A DNA stretch of 64,000 nt, from positions 62,001 to 126,000 of the forward strand of contig NZ_JAOPFU010000005.1 in assembly GCF_025515275.1 (NCBI RefSeq). The letters run 5' to 3'. Shown one piece after another: positions 46,548 to 55,692 of the stretch. Position numbers and translations under genes: made by a program. A model generated the notes under the pieces. It searched no databases and was not told where the DNA came from. It was given only the letters and a program-made list of their open reading frames with translations. The DNA is from Catenovulum sp. 2E275 (GTDB lineage: Bacteria; Pseudomonadota; Gammaproteobacteria; Enterobacterales; Alteromonadaceae). The first letter of the stretch is position 1. Every line of letters starts with the position of its first letter.

Positions 46548-48197
46548 ATGATTCAAGATTTTGTAAAATATTCAAAAGTACTGATAATTGATGATCAAGC
46601 TCTTGCTCAGGCATTCTTAAAACAATCGCTTGAAAAAATTGGCTTTGAAATAATTCAAATTGCTGAAAGTGCTAAACATGCCCTACGTTTAACTGAAGAA
46701 CGTAGTTTTGATTTAATTATTTGTTCATTTAACCTCAGCCGTGACAGAGATGGGTATCACTTATTTGAAGAACTAAAAAATAAAGGCGCGGTTCGTTTAG
46801 ATACCACTTTTATTTTTACCAGTGCAGAAACAGACGCAGCTTTAGTTAACAGTGTTATTGAACTACAGCCTGATGATTTTCTAGCAAAACCTTTCACTGC
46901 AAGAGAGTTAAGTGAACGACTAGTTAAAGTTTTAAAACGCAAACAAAAACTTAAAAAAGTTTATCAAGCACTTGAAAATAAAGATTTAAATAACGCACTA
47001 AAACAACTAGATGACATGCTAGCTAATCCAAAACAAGCAAGTTTATACCCTTTAATAATGCGCCTTAAAGGCGATATTTTATTATTACAAAAAGATTATA
47101 GTACTGCCGCAAGATTTTATTTTGACATTATAAATGTGCAAAAATTTACTTGGGCAATGATAGGTTTAGCCAAAGCTTATTTAGGTTTAAATAAAGAAGA
47201 TGCAGGCAAAGCAATCTTAGATAAATTAGTCAAGAAGCCTGAAACTCGTTTAGCAGCACTCGATTTATTAGCTCAATATTACATTAATCATGATGAATTT
47301 GATTTAGCTTACCAGCAATTTAAAGACGCTAAAGCACTATCTCCGCGTAATATCAAGCGACACCAATGTGTGATTAATTTAGCTAGAATGCTACATGACC
47401 ATGGTGGGCAATATGAAGCCGCAAAAACCATGTTACGGGTCGCAAAACATTCATTACACGATAATGAAGATTTATACCTAACTGTCGCGCGGGCTAGTAT
47501 AGATTATGCTTTAACACTAACAGAGCAAGAATCAGTCTCTATTGCCAGACAAACGGAAAAATACCTCAATACTTTGCGCCGCGAATTTAATCCATCAGCC
47601 GAATCAAAAAACAAAATAGCTATTGTCCAAGCACGCCTGCATTATATTAAAGACGAACAAGATAAAGCCAAGCAACTTATTGAATCTCTGAAATTTGATC
47701 AATACGAAGCGAATAATTTTGAAGATTATTTAGACCGAGCTAAAGCGTTTCATGAGCTGGGTTTTCAGGATAAAGCTGTTGGACTGTTAGAAGATATACC
47801 TTACACCTTTGAATCTGATGAAGTCGGTGAAAAAATTTTGAACAGATTTATTGCTCAAGAGAAGCAGGAAAAACGAGATATTCCGTTTTCACCAAGACAA
47901 CTTAATAATATTGCGGTACAACTGTATAATCAAAAACAAATTGAACCCGCAATGCAAGCTTTTGGCGATTCACTAAAATTAATGCCGAAAAATGTGCGGA
48001 TTGCGCTTAACTTATTACAGGCATTAGTTGAACAAAAACATAAAAATGAATTATCTGATTACCAGGAAACTTTGTATTGGAAATCAATCCAGGTGATTAC
48101 CGAGCAAAGCCTTGATAATCAGCAACAAACTCGTTATGAAAGCCTAATAGCACGAAGTGAGTTGTATGATAGCCAAAAAAATCAACATACAGCTTAA
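46548..48197 (+). CDS. Receiver-TPR protein with Ser in place of the phosphoacceptor Asp
   Basis: A 549-residue cytoplasmic protein. Residues 1-130 form a receiver domain with the acid pocket (LIIDDQ), a Thr/Ser (FTSAETD) and the Lys (FLAKPFT). At the phosphoacceptor position it reads LIICSFNLSRDRDG, so Ser60 replaces the usual Asp (relatives have CDYNL). Residues from about 140 onwards are TPR-like helices (for example FTWAMIGLAKAYLGLNKEDAG, part). TPR-receiver proteins of this type are common in Vibrio, Shewanella and Pseudomonas, without a settled role. The change suggests phosphorylation-independent action. Start ATG 46548 fits the family; the RBS is weak. Confidence 0.85.
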   Translation: MIQDFVKYSKVLIIDDQALAQAFLKQSLEKIGFEIIQIAESAKHALRLTEERSFDLIICSFNLSRDRDGYHLFEELKNKGAVRLDTTFIFTSAETDAALVNSVIELQPDDFLAKPFTARELSERLVKVLKRKQKLKKVYQALENKDLNNALKQLDDMLANPKQASLYPLIMRLKGDILLLQKDYSTAARFYFDIINVQKFTWAMIGLAKAYLGLNKEDAGKAILDKLVKKPETRLAALDLLAQYYINHDEFDLAYQQFKDAKALSPRNIKRHQCVINLARMLHDHGGQYEAAKTMLRVAKHSLHDNEDLYLTVARASIDYALTLTEQESVSIARQTEKYLNTLRREFNPSAESKNKIAIVQARLHYIKDEQDKAKQLIESLKFDQYEANNFEDYLDRAKAFHELGFQDKAVGLLEDIPYTFESDEVGEKILNRFIAQEKQEKRDIPFSPRQLNNIAVQLYNQKQIEPAMQAFGDSLKLMPKNVRIALNLLQALVEQKHKNELSDYQETLYWKSIQVITEQSLDNQQQTRYESLIARSELYDSQKNQHTA

Positions 48198-48228
48198 CGG
48201 AAAATTTAACTCAAACATCTACAAACTA

Positions 48229-48672
48229 TTACGATTCAATTAACCAATAGTAATACTCTGCCAGTTTTTTGGGGGATGAGGCATTATTGAGTTGACGGGG
48301 TTTGCGATTAGATTTATTTTTTAAATAATTAAGTCCTATTTCTGCTATGGATTTATCTGCGTTATGCTCTAACAAGTAATCAAAATGACGATATAGACCA
48401 CCTTGGCTTATAAATGCAAAACACCCAGTATATTCTTCTTCTACACTCCAACTGTCATAGCCGCCATTAACCTCATCAACCAAACGCTCTCCACTTTTCA
48501 CATGCTCAATATAAAATCGACCTATCTCTTTAGTCGGCTTAAACTGCCAAAGAACATCTTCGTTACTAAAGTTTTTGGTAAGCCCTATCTGCCCTCTCAG
48601 AACAGATAAAAAATGTCCGTTTAATGTTTTAATCATCAAATGTTTTTCACACATAGCTTGAGCTTTAAACAT
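48229..48672 (-). CDS. Unrecognised protein with beta-trefoil/fascin-like segment
   Basis: A 147-residue protein starting MFKAQAMCEKHLMIKTLNGH, from an ATG with a very strong GGGGG site upstream; an upstream frame adding ten residues was rejected. The stretches LMIKTLNGHFLSVLRGQIGL, DVLWQFKP and GRFYIEHVKSGERLVDE recall fascin/actin-crosslinker beta-trefoil repeats (hydrophobic-K-x-x-NGxxLS... WxFxP). No signal peptide is visible. A basic KNKSNRKPRQL stretch precedes the C-terminal aromatic helix. It has no operon partner; the neighbour upstream on the same strand is 400 bases away. The fold idea is tentative and no function can be proposed. Confidence 0.65.
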   Translation of the reverse strand: MFKAQAMCEKHLMIKTLNGHFLSVLRGQIGLTKNFSNEDVLWQFKPTKEIGRFYIEHVKSGERLVDEVNGGYDSWSVEEEYTGCFAFISQGGLYRHFDYLLEHNADKSIAEIGLNYLKNKSNRKPRQLNNASSPKKLAEYYYWLIES

Positions 48673-49076
48673 AATTCCCCCGGATCCCTCAAAACATACC
48701 ATTAAAATTTGAGGTTATTTATTGCTCATCACCCAACCTTATAAGGCTAAGTTCACTCAAGTATAGAATAAAAAATAAGCTACATAAGGGCTTATAAACC
48801 AAACGCTTTAAATGACCAACAGCCACTTTAAAGCAGAAAGAACGTAACTAAAAATTCATAAGTAAATAGATACGCTTAAAACATGAATAGTTTAAATTAA
48901 GAAGAAAATTGAGGAATATATGTATAACAAAATAGAATATAAAAATTTAAATTTTAGAGGTATATCCGTTAGAGTATTATAAGTGAGTAAAAGTCATTTA
49001 AAATAAACCGCTTGTTTTAACTCAAATTAGCCAGCTAAAACAAGCTTTAAAAATAGCCAAAATTAAAATTACAAGC
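48673..49076. other. Intergenic region, mostly featureless
   Basis: About 400 A+T-rich bases without a plausible gene. Near its right end is a hairpin (49010-49045) that probably terminates the gshA-lipoprotein transcripts. The rest shows no repeats or clear promoter. Confidence 0.6.
49010..49045 (-). terminator. Hairpin behind the lipoprotein gene
   Basis: GCTTGTTTTA (49010-49019) and TAAAACAAGC (49036-49045) form a perfect 10-bp stem; the minus strand continues GGTTTATTTT. It lies 32 bases after the lipoprotein stop codon. The 16-base loop is long. Confidence 0.55.
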
Positions 49077-49691
49077 TTAACCAAAAAATAATCGCCACAA
49101 CCACCCATGGCTCAATTCTTCTTCACAACCTTTTAGCTGAGCACCGTAAATTTCGGCTCGGCGCTGTACTTTAGCCGCTACTTTTTTTAGCCATGCTTTT
49201 TTATTGTAGGTTTTTTTACGAAAACCGCCCCAACCTTCATGGTAATTTAAGTATTGATTGTAAGCATCCCACTTAGAGATCTTATTCACTTTATTGGTTT
49301 TATAAATAAACCATGCCATAAAGTCGATAGCATCATCAAAGTCATCTCTGTCAGCGCCATAACTGTCGGTTTCACGCATATAATCATCCCAAGTAGGCGT
49401 TTTAGCTTGCGAATAACCATACGCGGAGCTGGCACGGCCAATTGGAATAATCCATAAAAAATATTCCATTGGCGGCGCTGCATCATGTTTAAATGAGCTT
49501 TCCTGATACATAATTGCCATAGAAACATGAATCGGCGTTCCCCATCTTTCTTCTGCATCTTTCGCATCATCATACCAATCTCTGTGTTCAAAAAAGATTT
49601 CACACAAATTATCAGGACGCTGAGGTGGCGGAGTTGCACAACCCGATAGCGATAAAATACAAACTAAAACAGTGAGGATACTTTTTTTCAT
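49077..49691 (-). CDS. Lipoprotein with lysozyme-like (SLT) domain
   Basis: A 204-residue lipoprotein: signal peptide MKKSILTVLVCILSLSGC with lipobox LSGC (Cys18). The mature part contains MAIMYQESSFKHDA, where the Glu of YQESSF is the likely catalytic acid of lytic-transglycosylase-like domains, then SAYGYSQAKTPTWDDYM and YLNYHEGWGGF, typical of SLT/lysozyme folds. It probably acts on peptidoglycan at the outer-membrane inner face. It lies 11 bases downstream of gshA on the same strand and may be cotranscribed, though the functions look unrelated. The substrate activity is inferred. Confidence 0.8.
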   Translation of the reverse strand: MKKSILTVLVCILSLSGCATPPPQRPDNLCEIFFEHRDWYDDAKDAEERWGTPIHVSMAIMYQESSFKHDAAPPMEYFLWIIPIGRASSAYGYSQAKTPTWDDYMRETDSYGADRDDFDDAIDFMAWFIYKTNKVNKISKWDAYNQYLNYHEGWGGFRKKTYNKKAWLKKVAAKVQRRAEIYGAQLKGCEEELSHGWLWRLFFG

Positions 49692-49702
49692 AACATCTTT
49701 AT

Positions 49703-51265
49703 TTAACTGGAAAAATACTGATTCAAAAACGCTGTAAAGTCCACTTTATCATTTTGTTCTACACTTTGCTGACGTTTTATACTGGCTTGACTTTCTTCAT
49801 TTAAAGCCTGCTCACCAAATTGATAAAAGTCACGTTCAAAACTGGCTTGTCGATACTGTTTAGCCAGTTCTAAACCAAACGCGCCATTATCTAAATTATG
49901 TTCCAATAAATAGTTTAGAATTTTAGCCGATGGCGTTAAATCGGAATCATCTACCTTTGCCTGCTGGGCGGCTAGCGCTTGTTGATACAAGTTAGTGCCG
50001 GTTTCATTATCAAATAACCTAGCTAATTCCCCCAGCGATTTAATAATATCGCTTGCCCAAGTTTTTAAACTAACCTTAACGCCTTGTTTGTTTAAACTTA
50101 ATTCAGGTTTACGTCCGTATAAAATCACTTGCTGTAAATTATCGCCAAGTTCAGCTTCATCTTCACACTCAATTTTGGGTGAATCAGTGATTGCACACCA
50201 AGTAATAAATAAATCTAAAAATCTAACCTGTTCTTCTGATATGCCAGCGGCAGCAAACGGATCGATATCCAAAGCTCTTAATTCAATATACTGAATACCA
50301 CCACGCTCCAATGCATCGGTTGGCTTTTCGCCTGACTGAGTCACTCTTTTTGGGCGAACTGGCGAATAATATTCATTTTCTATCTGTAAAACATTTTTAT
50401 TTAATTGCTGATATTCACCATTTTCACCAGCCGGAATATGTGCAAAATCAGCCGACGGCATTTTAATTGCGCGGCGAAGCCCGGCAATATAATCGTGTAG
50501 ACAGTTATATCGAATATTTAATGCGGCTTGGGCTTTATTGGTATAGCCTAAATCACTTAATCTAAGCGCGGTAGCATAAGGCAAGTAAAGTGTACCTTTA
50601 CCTACTTTTTGCATTGGGTATTTAGTTGGTTTGCCATTTAAAAATGAGCTACATAATGCAGGTGATGCCCCAAATAAATAAGCTAACAACCATAAATTAC
50701 GTTTTAAGTTACGTAATAAAGCTAAATAGCCAGCTGAAATAGCGGCTTGATTAAATTCGGTATTGTGGCTTTCAGCCCACGCTTGCCAAAAACTTTCAGG
50801 AAAAGAAAAGTTAAAGTGAACTCCAGAAATCGCCTGCATATAGCTACCGTAACGGTTTTTTAATCCCTGACGGTATAAAGTTTTCATTTTGCCTATATTG
50901 GAACAACCATACTTGGCAATTTCAATATCATCTTCACACCCAACAAAACAAGGCATACTCATCGGCCAAAGCAATTCATCTCCTTGCTTCTGATAAGCAA
51001 ATTTATGTAAATCTAATAATTGTCTAACGCTTTTTTCAACACTTTGCTCAACTGGTGTAATAAACTCTAGCAGGCTTTCAGCATAATCCGTTGTAATAAA
51101 TTCATGAGTCAAAGCAGAGCCTAAACCTTTAGGATGAGACGTTTTAGCAAGCTTGCCACTCGCTTGAATTCTTAATGCTTCTTTTTCTATGCCTCGGCTA
51201 AATTGGCTAAAATATGCAGCAGGTTGGCTTTTCAAAAAGTTAAACAGGTTAGTATTTACATTCAC
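49703..51265 (-). CDS. gshA: Glutamate-cysteine ligase
   Basis: GshA makes gamma-glutamylcysteine, the first step of glutathione synthesis. The 520-residue protein shows the gammaproteobacterial type: FSRGIEKEALRI near residue 23, THEFITTDYAESLLEFITP (part), FGASPALCSSFL and the RGGIQYIELRALDIDPF segment. Length matches E. coli GshA (518). It is first in a two-gene unit with the lysozyme-like lipoprotein and divergent from the hybrid kinase gene. Confidence 0.96.
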   Translation of the reverse strand: MNVNTNLFNFLKSQPAAYFSQFSRGIEKEALRIQASGKLAKTSHPKGLGSALTHEFITTDYAESLLEFITPVEQSVEKSVRQLLDLHKFAYQKQGDELLWPMSMPCFVGCEDDIEIAKYGCSNIGKMKTLYRQGLKNRYGSYMQAISGVHFNFSFPESFWQAWAESHNTEFNQAAISAGYLALLRNLKRNLWLLAYLFGASPALCSSFLNGKPTKYPMQKVGKGTLYLPYATALRLSDLGYTNKAQAALNIRYNCLHDYIAGLRRAIKMPSADFAHIPAGENGEYQQLNKNVLQIENEYYSPVRPKRVTQSGEKPTDALERGGIQYIELRALDIDPFAAAGISEEQVRFLDLFITWCAITDSPKIECEDEAELGDNLQQVILYGRKPELSLNKQGVKVSLKTWASDIIKSLGELARLFDNETGTNLYQQALAAQQAKVDDSDLTPSAKILNYLLEHNLDNGAFGLELAKQYRQASFERDFYQFGEQALNEESQASIKRQQSVEQNDKVDFTAFLNQYFSS

Positions 51266-51515
51266 CTAAAAGTTTCCTTATAACATCCGCTAAGCTCTAA
51301 CAGACCAGCAGTTATTATTTTAAATTGCAATCTTGTCTTATTAACTACAATAATAAAAACAATCAATGCGATGAGTAGCAAAAGTATTGCTAATTTACAT
51401 GATTTAGACACTAAGTGGATAATTTGAGTTTAACTCGTATTTTAAGGCGAATTAGCGCTATACTCAAATCACAAAAAACCAAATAACCAATAAGAATCAT
51501 AGGAATAAATCACAG

Positions 51516-54500
51516 ATGTTGCTCGGGGCAAAATGGAAACTTGTAATTAAAATAATTATTTTTATTAGCATTATTTTGTTTGTGGCCTGCCTGCCGTTTA
51601 TCATTCAATCGGCCAATTCAACATTAACAAAGCAAATTAATAGTCAACTTGAACGCCAACAACAAAAACTTTTGACTCAAACTAAAAATATTACTCAAAA
51701 TTTAAATTATTTAATTCAACAACCAACCACTCGGGCCATTATCCAATCTCCTTACAATGATGCTTCAGTTGCTCAATTTCAAGCTATCGCCGAAGTTTTT
51801 CAAGCTCAATATCCAAAAAACTTTATTGACCTTGTTTTAGTTGATAAAAAACAACCCATTATCAGCTTTTTAAATTCCAGCTCATTACAATTTTCAGCTC
51901 TCGATGATAATCATTTTATTGAAATTCAAACAAGCCAGATATTAATCAGTTCAAAAGTACAACCTGACACAACCTATTTATATTTAGTACTCAATAAACA
52001 ATGGCTGGATAATTATTTAAAGGACGGTATTTACCTATTTAATCAACAACACGACCAAATTTACCCACCTAACTTAAAATACCCAATGCAACCTGAAATT
52101 AAACTTGCATTATTCAATGACGAACTAAATGGTTGGTATTTTGCTGCCAGTCCAGACCTAATTGAAGCCTATGAGGAGTTGTTAATCCATACTGAGACGA
52201 TTCAATCTATCATTTTAGTATTTGCAACTTTTATTCTGATTCTTTTGTATTGTGTATTCCGATATTTTATTGCAATTAAGCAAGTTACCAAGCATGCACT
52301 CATTCTGACAAAAAGCGAGTTTACTAATTCATTACCAGAATTAAACTCCGGTCCAAAAAACTTACCGGCAAGCTTAACGGTTTTAAATAAAACACTTTAT
52401 TTTATCGCCAAGCGTCTAGCCAGAAAAAAACACTTAATAGATAATCAGAAACAACAAATCGATAGAGCACAAAATATTGCTAAAATAGGAACGTTCGAGC
52501 TACATTGTAATACCCTCAAACTATACTGTACTGATGCTTTACTCGATATTCTTGAATTGACAGACAAACCTCAAATTCAAGAGCTATTCAGTAAACTTGA
52601 ACCTACTTATGCCAGCTTTGCAACTGATGCTTTAAATAAACTCATCACAGCTAAAACCAATTCCGCTACAGAATTTTTCGATTGTGTTTTTTTAACTCAA
52701 AACAATCAAAAAAAGTATTTATATATTCGTTTAGAAAAATTACCGAATGATCCAAATATTATTTTAGGTTGTTTTAATGATATTACGGACTTAAAACAAA
52801 CCCAGCAAAGCTTAGCCTTGAGTTTAGAGCGTTTAGCTTATGCTCAAGAAGCAACCAATGATGGCTTATGGGATTGGGATATTCCAAATAATCAAGTCTA
52901 TTTAAGCCCTAGATGGTGTGAAATGCTTGGTTATAAAGAAAATGAAGTCAGTAATGAATTAGCCAGTGTTCAAGCTATGGTTTATGAACCAGATATGGCA
53001 GAGCTGCGTCAGCTATTAGAATTTATTATGAATGGAGAACGTTCTGAGTTTATTGAAGAGTTCAGAATGAAACACAAAAGTGGAAATTTTATTTGGGTTC
53101 TTAGCCGAGCAAAAGTAGTTTCTTATGATATCCATGGTGCACCACTTAGAATAATTGGTTCAAATACAGATATAACCAAACGTAAGCTTACAGAGCAAAA
53201 ACTCAGACAACTTAATGAAGACCTAGAGCAAAGAGTAGACAAACGTACAGAGCAGCTAAAACAAAGTAATACAGCTTTAATACTCGAAAAAGATAAAGCG
53301 GAGGAAGCAAACCGCATAAAAAGTGAATTTTTAGCGAATATGAGCCATGAGATCAGAACACCACTCAATGCAATTATAGGACTCACTAATGTATTAAATA
53401 AGTCAAATTTAACTGACGAGCAGCAGAAACACTTAACTCATGTCACAACAGCATCACATAACTTATTAAATATTATTAATGACATTTTAGATTTTTCAAA
53501 AATTGAAGCCGGTAAGTTAAAGTTAGAACGGATTCAATTTAATCTTGCAGAAATAATTAATAATATTAGTAATATGTTTGCGCAAAAGGCCCAGCAAAAT
53601 GGACTTGAGTATATAGTAAATATTGAGCCAAATGTGCCCTACTCCTTGATTGGTGATCCTCACAGGCTAAACCAGATTTTGATTAATTTAATTGGGAACG
53701 CAATTAAATTTACAGAATACGGTCAAATAGAATTGTACGTCAAAATAGCTAGCTGTAGTGATCATAATGTCCGATTAAAATTTACCATTAAAGATACAGG
53801 AATAGGTTTAACAAAAGAGCAAATTAATTTGTTATTCAAATCTTTTACTCAAGCAGATAATTCAACTTCTCGTAAATATGGCGGTACTGGTTTGGGTCTA
53901 ACTATTTGTCGCCAGTTATGTCAATTAATGCAAGGTGAGATAAAGGTTGAAAGTGAAAAAGGTCAAGGTTCCAGTTTTATTTTCGAGTTACCTTTTAACC
54001 TAAATAACATCTTACAGCCAATGTTTTTTGCAGAACATTTAATTGATAATCAAGCACCGGTTCTTATTCTTGAATCCAATCCACAACTAGCTGAAATTTA
54101 TCAAGATAATTTACGCACTTTTTCGTATCCGGCTCTATGTTTTGATCAATTTGAAATTTTATATCAATATTGCCAATCACAACCAACACATCGGTTTAAG
54201 TTAATCCTAATTAGTTGGGATATTTTATCTGATTCACCTGAAAACTTATTTAAATTAACGGCTTTATCAAACTGTAAAGATGCACAACTGGTTATGCTAG
54301 TAACACAGCATACAAAGCCAGATATACACCTCCCAGAACAAACTATTATTCAGCCTAAACCACTTCACATTTGGGATTTATTTAAATTACTTAAAGTAAC
54401 TGTAGGTGAAACTCAAGTAGATAACTCAAGTTCATTCACCCCAACAGATTTAAGCTACAGTAACCAATTTAAAAATGTGCGAATTTTGGTGGCAGAAGAT

Positions 54501-55493
54501 AATGAAATCAATCAGGAGGTAGCCAAAGCAATTCTGGAACATCATGGAATTGATGTTACTTTAGCTAAACATGGAAAAGAAGCTATTCAAAAATTAACTG
54601 AGAGTAGCTTTGACTTAATATTAATGGATATACAAATGCCAGAGATGGACGGATATCAAGCAACTGAAATTATTAGAACAATGCCTGAGTTTGAAAATTT
54701 GCCAATTATTGCGATGACAGCTAATGTGATGTCTCAAGATATAGAAAAATGTATTGAACATGGCATGAATGGTCATGTAGGTAAACCAATAGATGAAGAA
54801 AACTTACTCACCACTTTAGCAACATGGTTAGGGCAAGAGTTGCTCTGTCCAGCCTTTAAAACCCAATTGGCTCCAGAGAAAAATGTCCCTCTAAAATCTC
54901 AATTTATTAATGAAAAATATGCATTAGCCCAAGTATCAGGTAATGTAGATTTATTGCACAAGTTGCAGAAAAAGTTTATTCAAGATTTTAAATCCTATGA
55001 TATTCAGCTAAAGAATGACATTCAAAACCAACAAATAGACCATGCTAAAAAGCGTATTCATACTCTGAAAGGTGTCTGTGGCAATTTAGGCTTAGATAAA
55101 CTTCATTCAATGTGTAAGTTATTGGAAACAGAGCTAAAGCAACCAAACTATGCTCAATTAAAATCCTTAACTGATGAGTTTACTCAAGTGTTAGAACAAA
55201 CCTTAAATGCTTTAATAAAAATTCAGCCCGCTAGTTCAATCAATACAATAAAGAGTCAGGAAATCAATCAAGATCATATTGTACAACAATTAAATCACAT
55301 CAAAAGCTTACTTGAAAAAGACGAATTTATAGACCCAACAAACTTACAGTCTCTTGCCGGTTTAACCCACTCAGAACTTGCTTCTGAATATAAAAAGTTG
55401 ATTGACTCTATTGAACATTTTGACCACCCAAAATCCTTAAAAATCGTCCAGGTATTGCTTAATCAATATGAATTAAACCAAGAAAAGACATAA
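51516..55493 (+). CDS. Large hybrid sensor histidine kinase with two receivers and Hpt
   Basis: A 1325-residue inner-membrane kinase. TM1 (about 11-29) and TM2 (about 227-247) enclose a periplasmic sensor region. Two PAS-like domains follow (about 320-425 and 440-560, the latter with GLWDWDIPNNQVYLSPRWCEML, part), then a coiled coil. The H-box is FLANMSHEIRTPLN (His611); ATPase motifs are INLIGNAIKFT, DTGIGL and GGTGLGL. A first receiver-like domain (about 845-965) reads LILISWDIL at the phosphosite and appears degenerate. The second receiver is complete (VAEDNEINQ; Asp1038 in LMDIQMPEMDG). The Hpt His is in HTLKGVCGN (about 1182). It is a single gene; its output regulator is not adjacent. 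Confidence 0.92.
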   Translation: MLLGAKWKLVIKIIIFISIILFVACLPFIIQSANSTLTKQINSQLERQQQKLLTQTKNITQNLNYLIQQPTTRAIIQSPYNDASVAQFQAIAEVFQAQYPKNFIDLVLVDKKQPIISFLNSSSLQFSALDDNHFIEIQTSQILISSKVQPDTTYLYLVLNKQWLDNYLKDGIYLFNQQHDQIYPPNLKYPMQPEIKLALFNDELNGWYFAASPDLIEAYEELLIHTETIQSIILVFATFILILLYCVFRYFIAIKQVTKHALILTKSEFTNSLPELNSGPKNLPASLTVLNKTLYFIAKRLARKKHLIDNQKQQIDRAQNIAKIGTFELHCNTLKLYCTDALLDILELTDKPQIQELFSKLEPTYASFATDALNKLITAKTNSATEFFDCVFLTQNNQKKYLYIRLEKLPNDPNIILGCFNDITDLKQTQQSLALSLERLAYAQEATNDGLWDWDIPNNQVYLSPRWCEMLGYKENEVSNELASVQAMVYEPDMAELRQLLEFIMNGERSEFIEEFRMKHKSGNFIWVLSRAKVVSYDIHGAPLRIIGSNTDITKRKLTEQKLRQLNEDLEQRVDKRTEQLKQSNTALILEKDKAEEANRIKSEFLANMSHEIRTPLNAIIGLTNVLNKSNLTDEQQKHLTHVTTASHNLLNIINDILDFSKIEAGKLKLERIQFNLAEIINNISNMFAQKAQQNGLEYIVNIEPNVPYSLIGDPHRLNQILINLIGNAIKFTEYGQIELYVKIASCSDHNVRLKFTIKDTGIGLTKEQINLLFKSFTQADNSTSRKYGGTGLGLTICRQLCQLMQGEIKVESEKGQGSSFIFELPFNLNNILQPMFFAEHLIDNQAPVLILESNPQLAEIYQDNLRTFSYPALCFDQFEILYQYCQSQPTHRFKLILISWDILSDSPENLFKLTALSNCKDAQLVMLVTQHTKPDIHLPEQTIIQPKPLHIWDLFKLLKVTVGETQVDNSSSFTPTDLSYSNQFKNVRILVAEDNEINQEVAKAILEHHGIDVTLAKHGKEAIQKLTESSFDLILMDIQMPEMDGYQATEIIRTMPEFENLPIIAMTANVMSQDIEKCIEHGMNGHVGKPIDEENLLTTLATWLGQELLCPAFKTQLAPEKNVPLKSQFINEKYALAQVSGNVDLLHKLQKKFIQDFKSYDIQLKNDIQNQQIDHAKKRIHTLKGVCGNLGLDKLHSMCKLLETELKQPNYAQLKSLTDEFTQVLEQTLNALIKIQPASSINTIKSQEINQDHIVQQLNHIKSLLEKDEFIDPTNLQSLAGLTHSELASEYKKLIDSIEHFDHPKSLKIVQVLLNQYELNQEKT

Positions 55494-55497
55494 TAAA

Positions 55498-55527
55498 TTC
55501 GACTCATATCCTGAATCTTGTTAGAAT
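55498..55527 (+). promoter_or_regulatory. Candidate promoter of the thiamine uptake operon
   Basis: TTCGAC (55498-55503) and TAGAAT (55522-55527), separated by 18 bases, precede the riboswitch by ten bases. Both are four- or five-of-six matches to the sigma-70 hexamers. It starts directly after the stop of the hybrid kinase gene. Confidence 0.45.
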
Positions 55528-55536
55528 TTGCGCCAA

Positions 55537-55643
55537 ACCATGGGGTGTTCATAATTTAACGCATATCCAAAAGTTAAATTAAGGACTGAGAGGCGAACGC
55601 TAACCCATTGTACCTGTTCAGGTAATGCTGACGTAGGGATGGT
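55537..55643 (+). ncRNA. TPP riboswitch upstream of the thiamine receptor gene
   Basis: P1 is ACCAT (55537-55541) with ATGGT (55639-55643). GGGGTG, CTGAGAGG (55586-55593), TACCTG, GGTAATGCTGACGTAGGGA follow in the order of the TPP aptamer. Downstream, TCTCTG (55655-55660) can pair with CAGAGA (55682-55687), hiding the Shine-Dalgarno GAGAG (55684-55688) of the receptor gene. Translation control by ribosome-site sequestration is therefore likely. Confidence 0.95.
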
Positions 55644-55692
55644 GTTTATGGATATCTCTGCGTTATAAAATTTTCACAACACAGAGAGCGCA

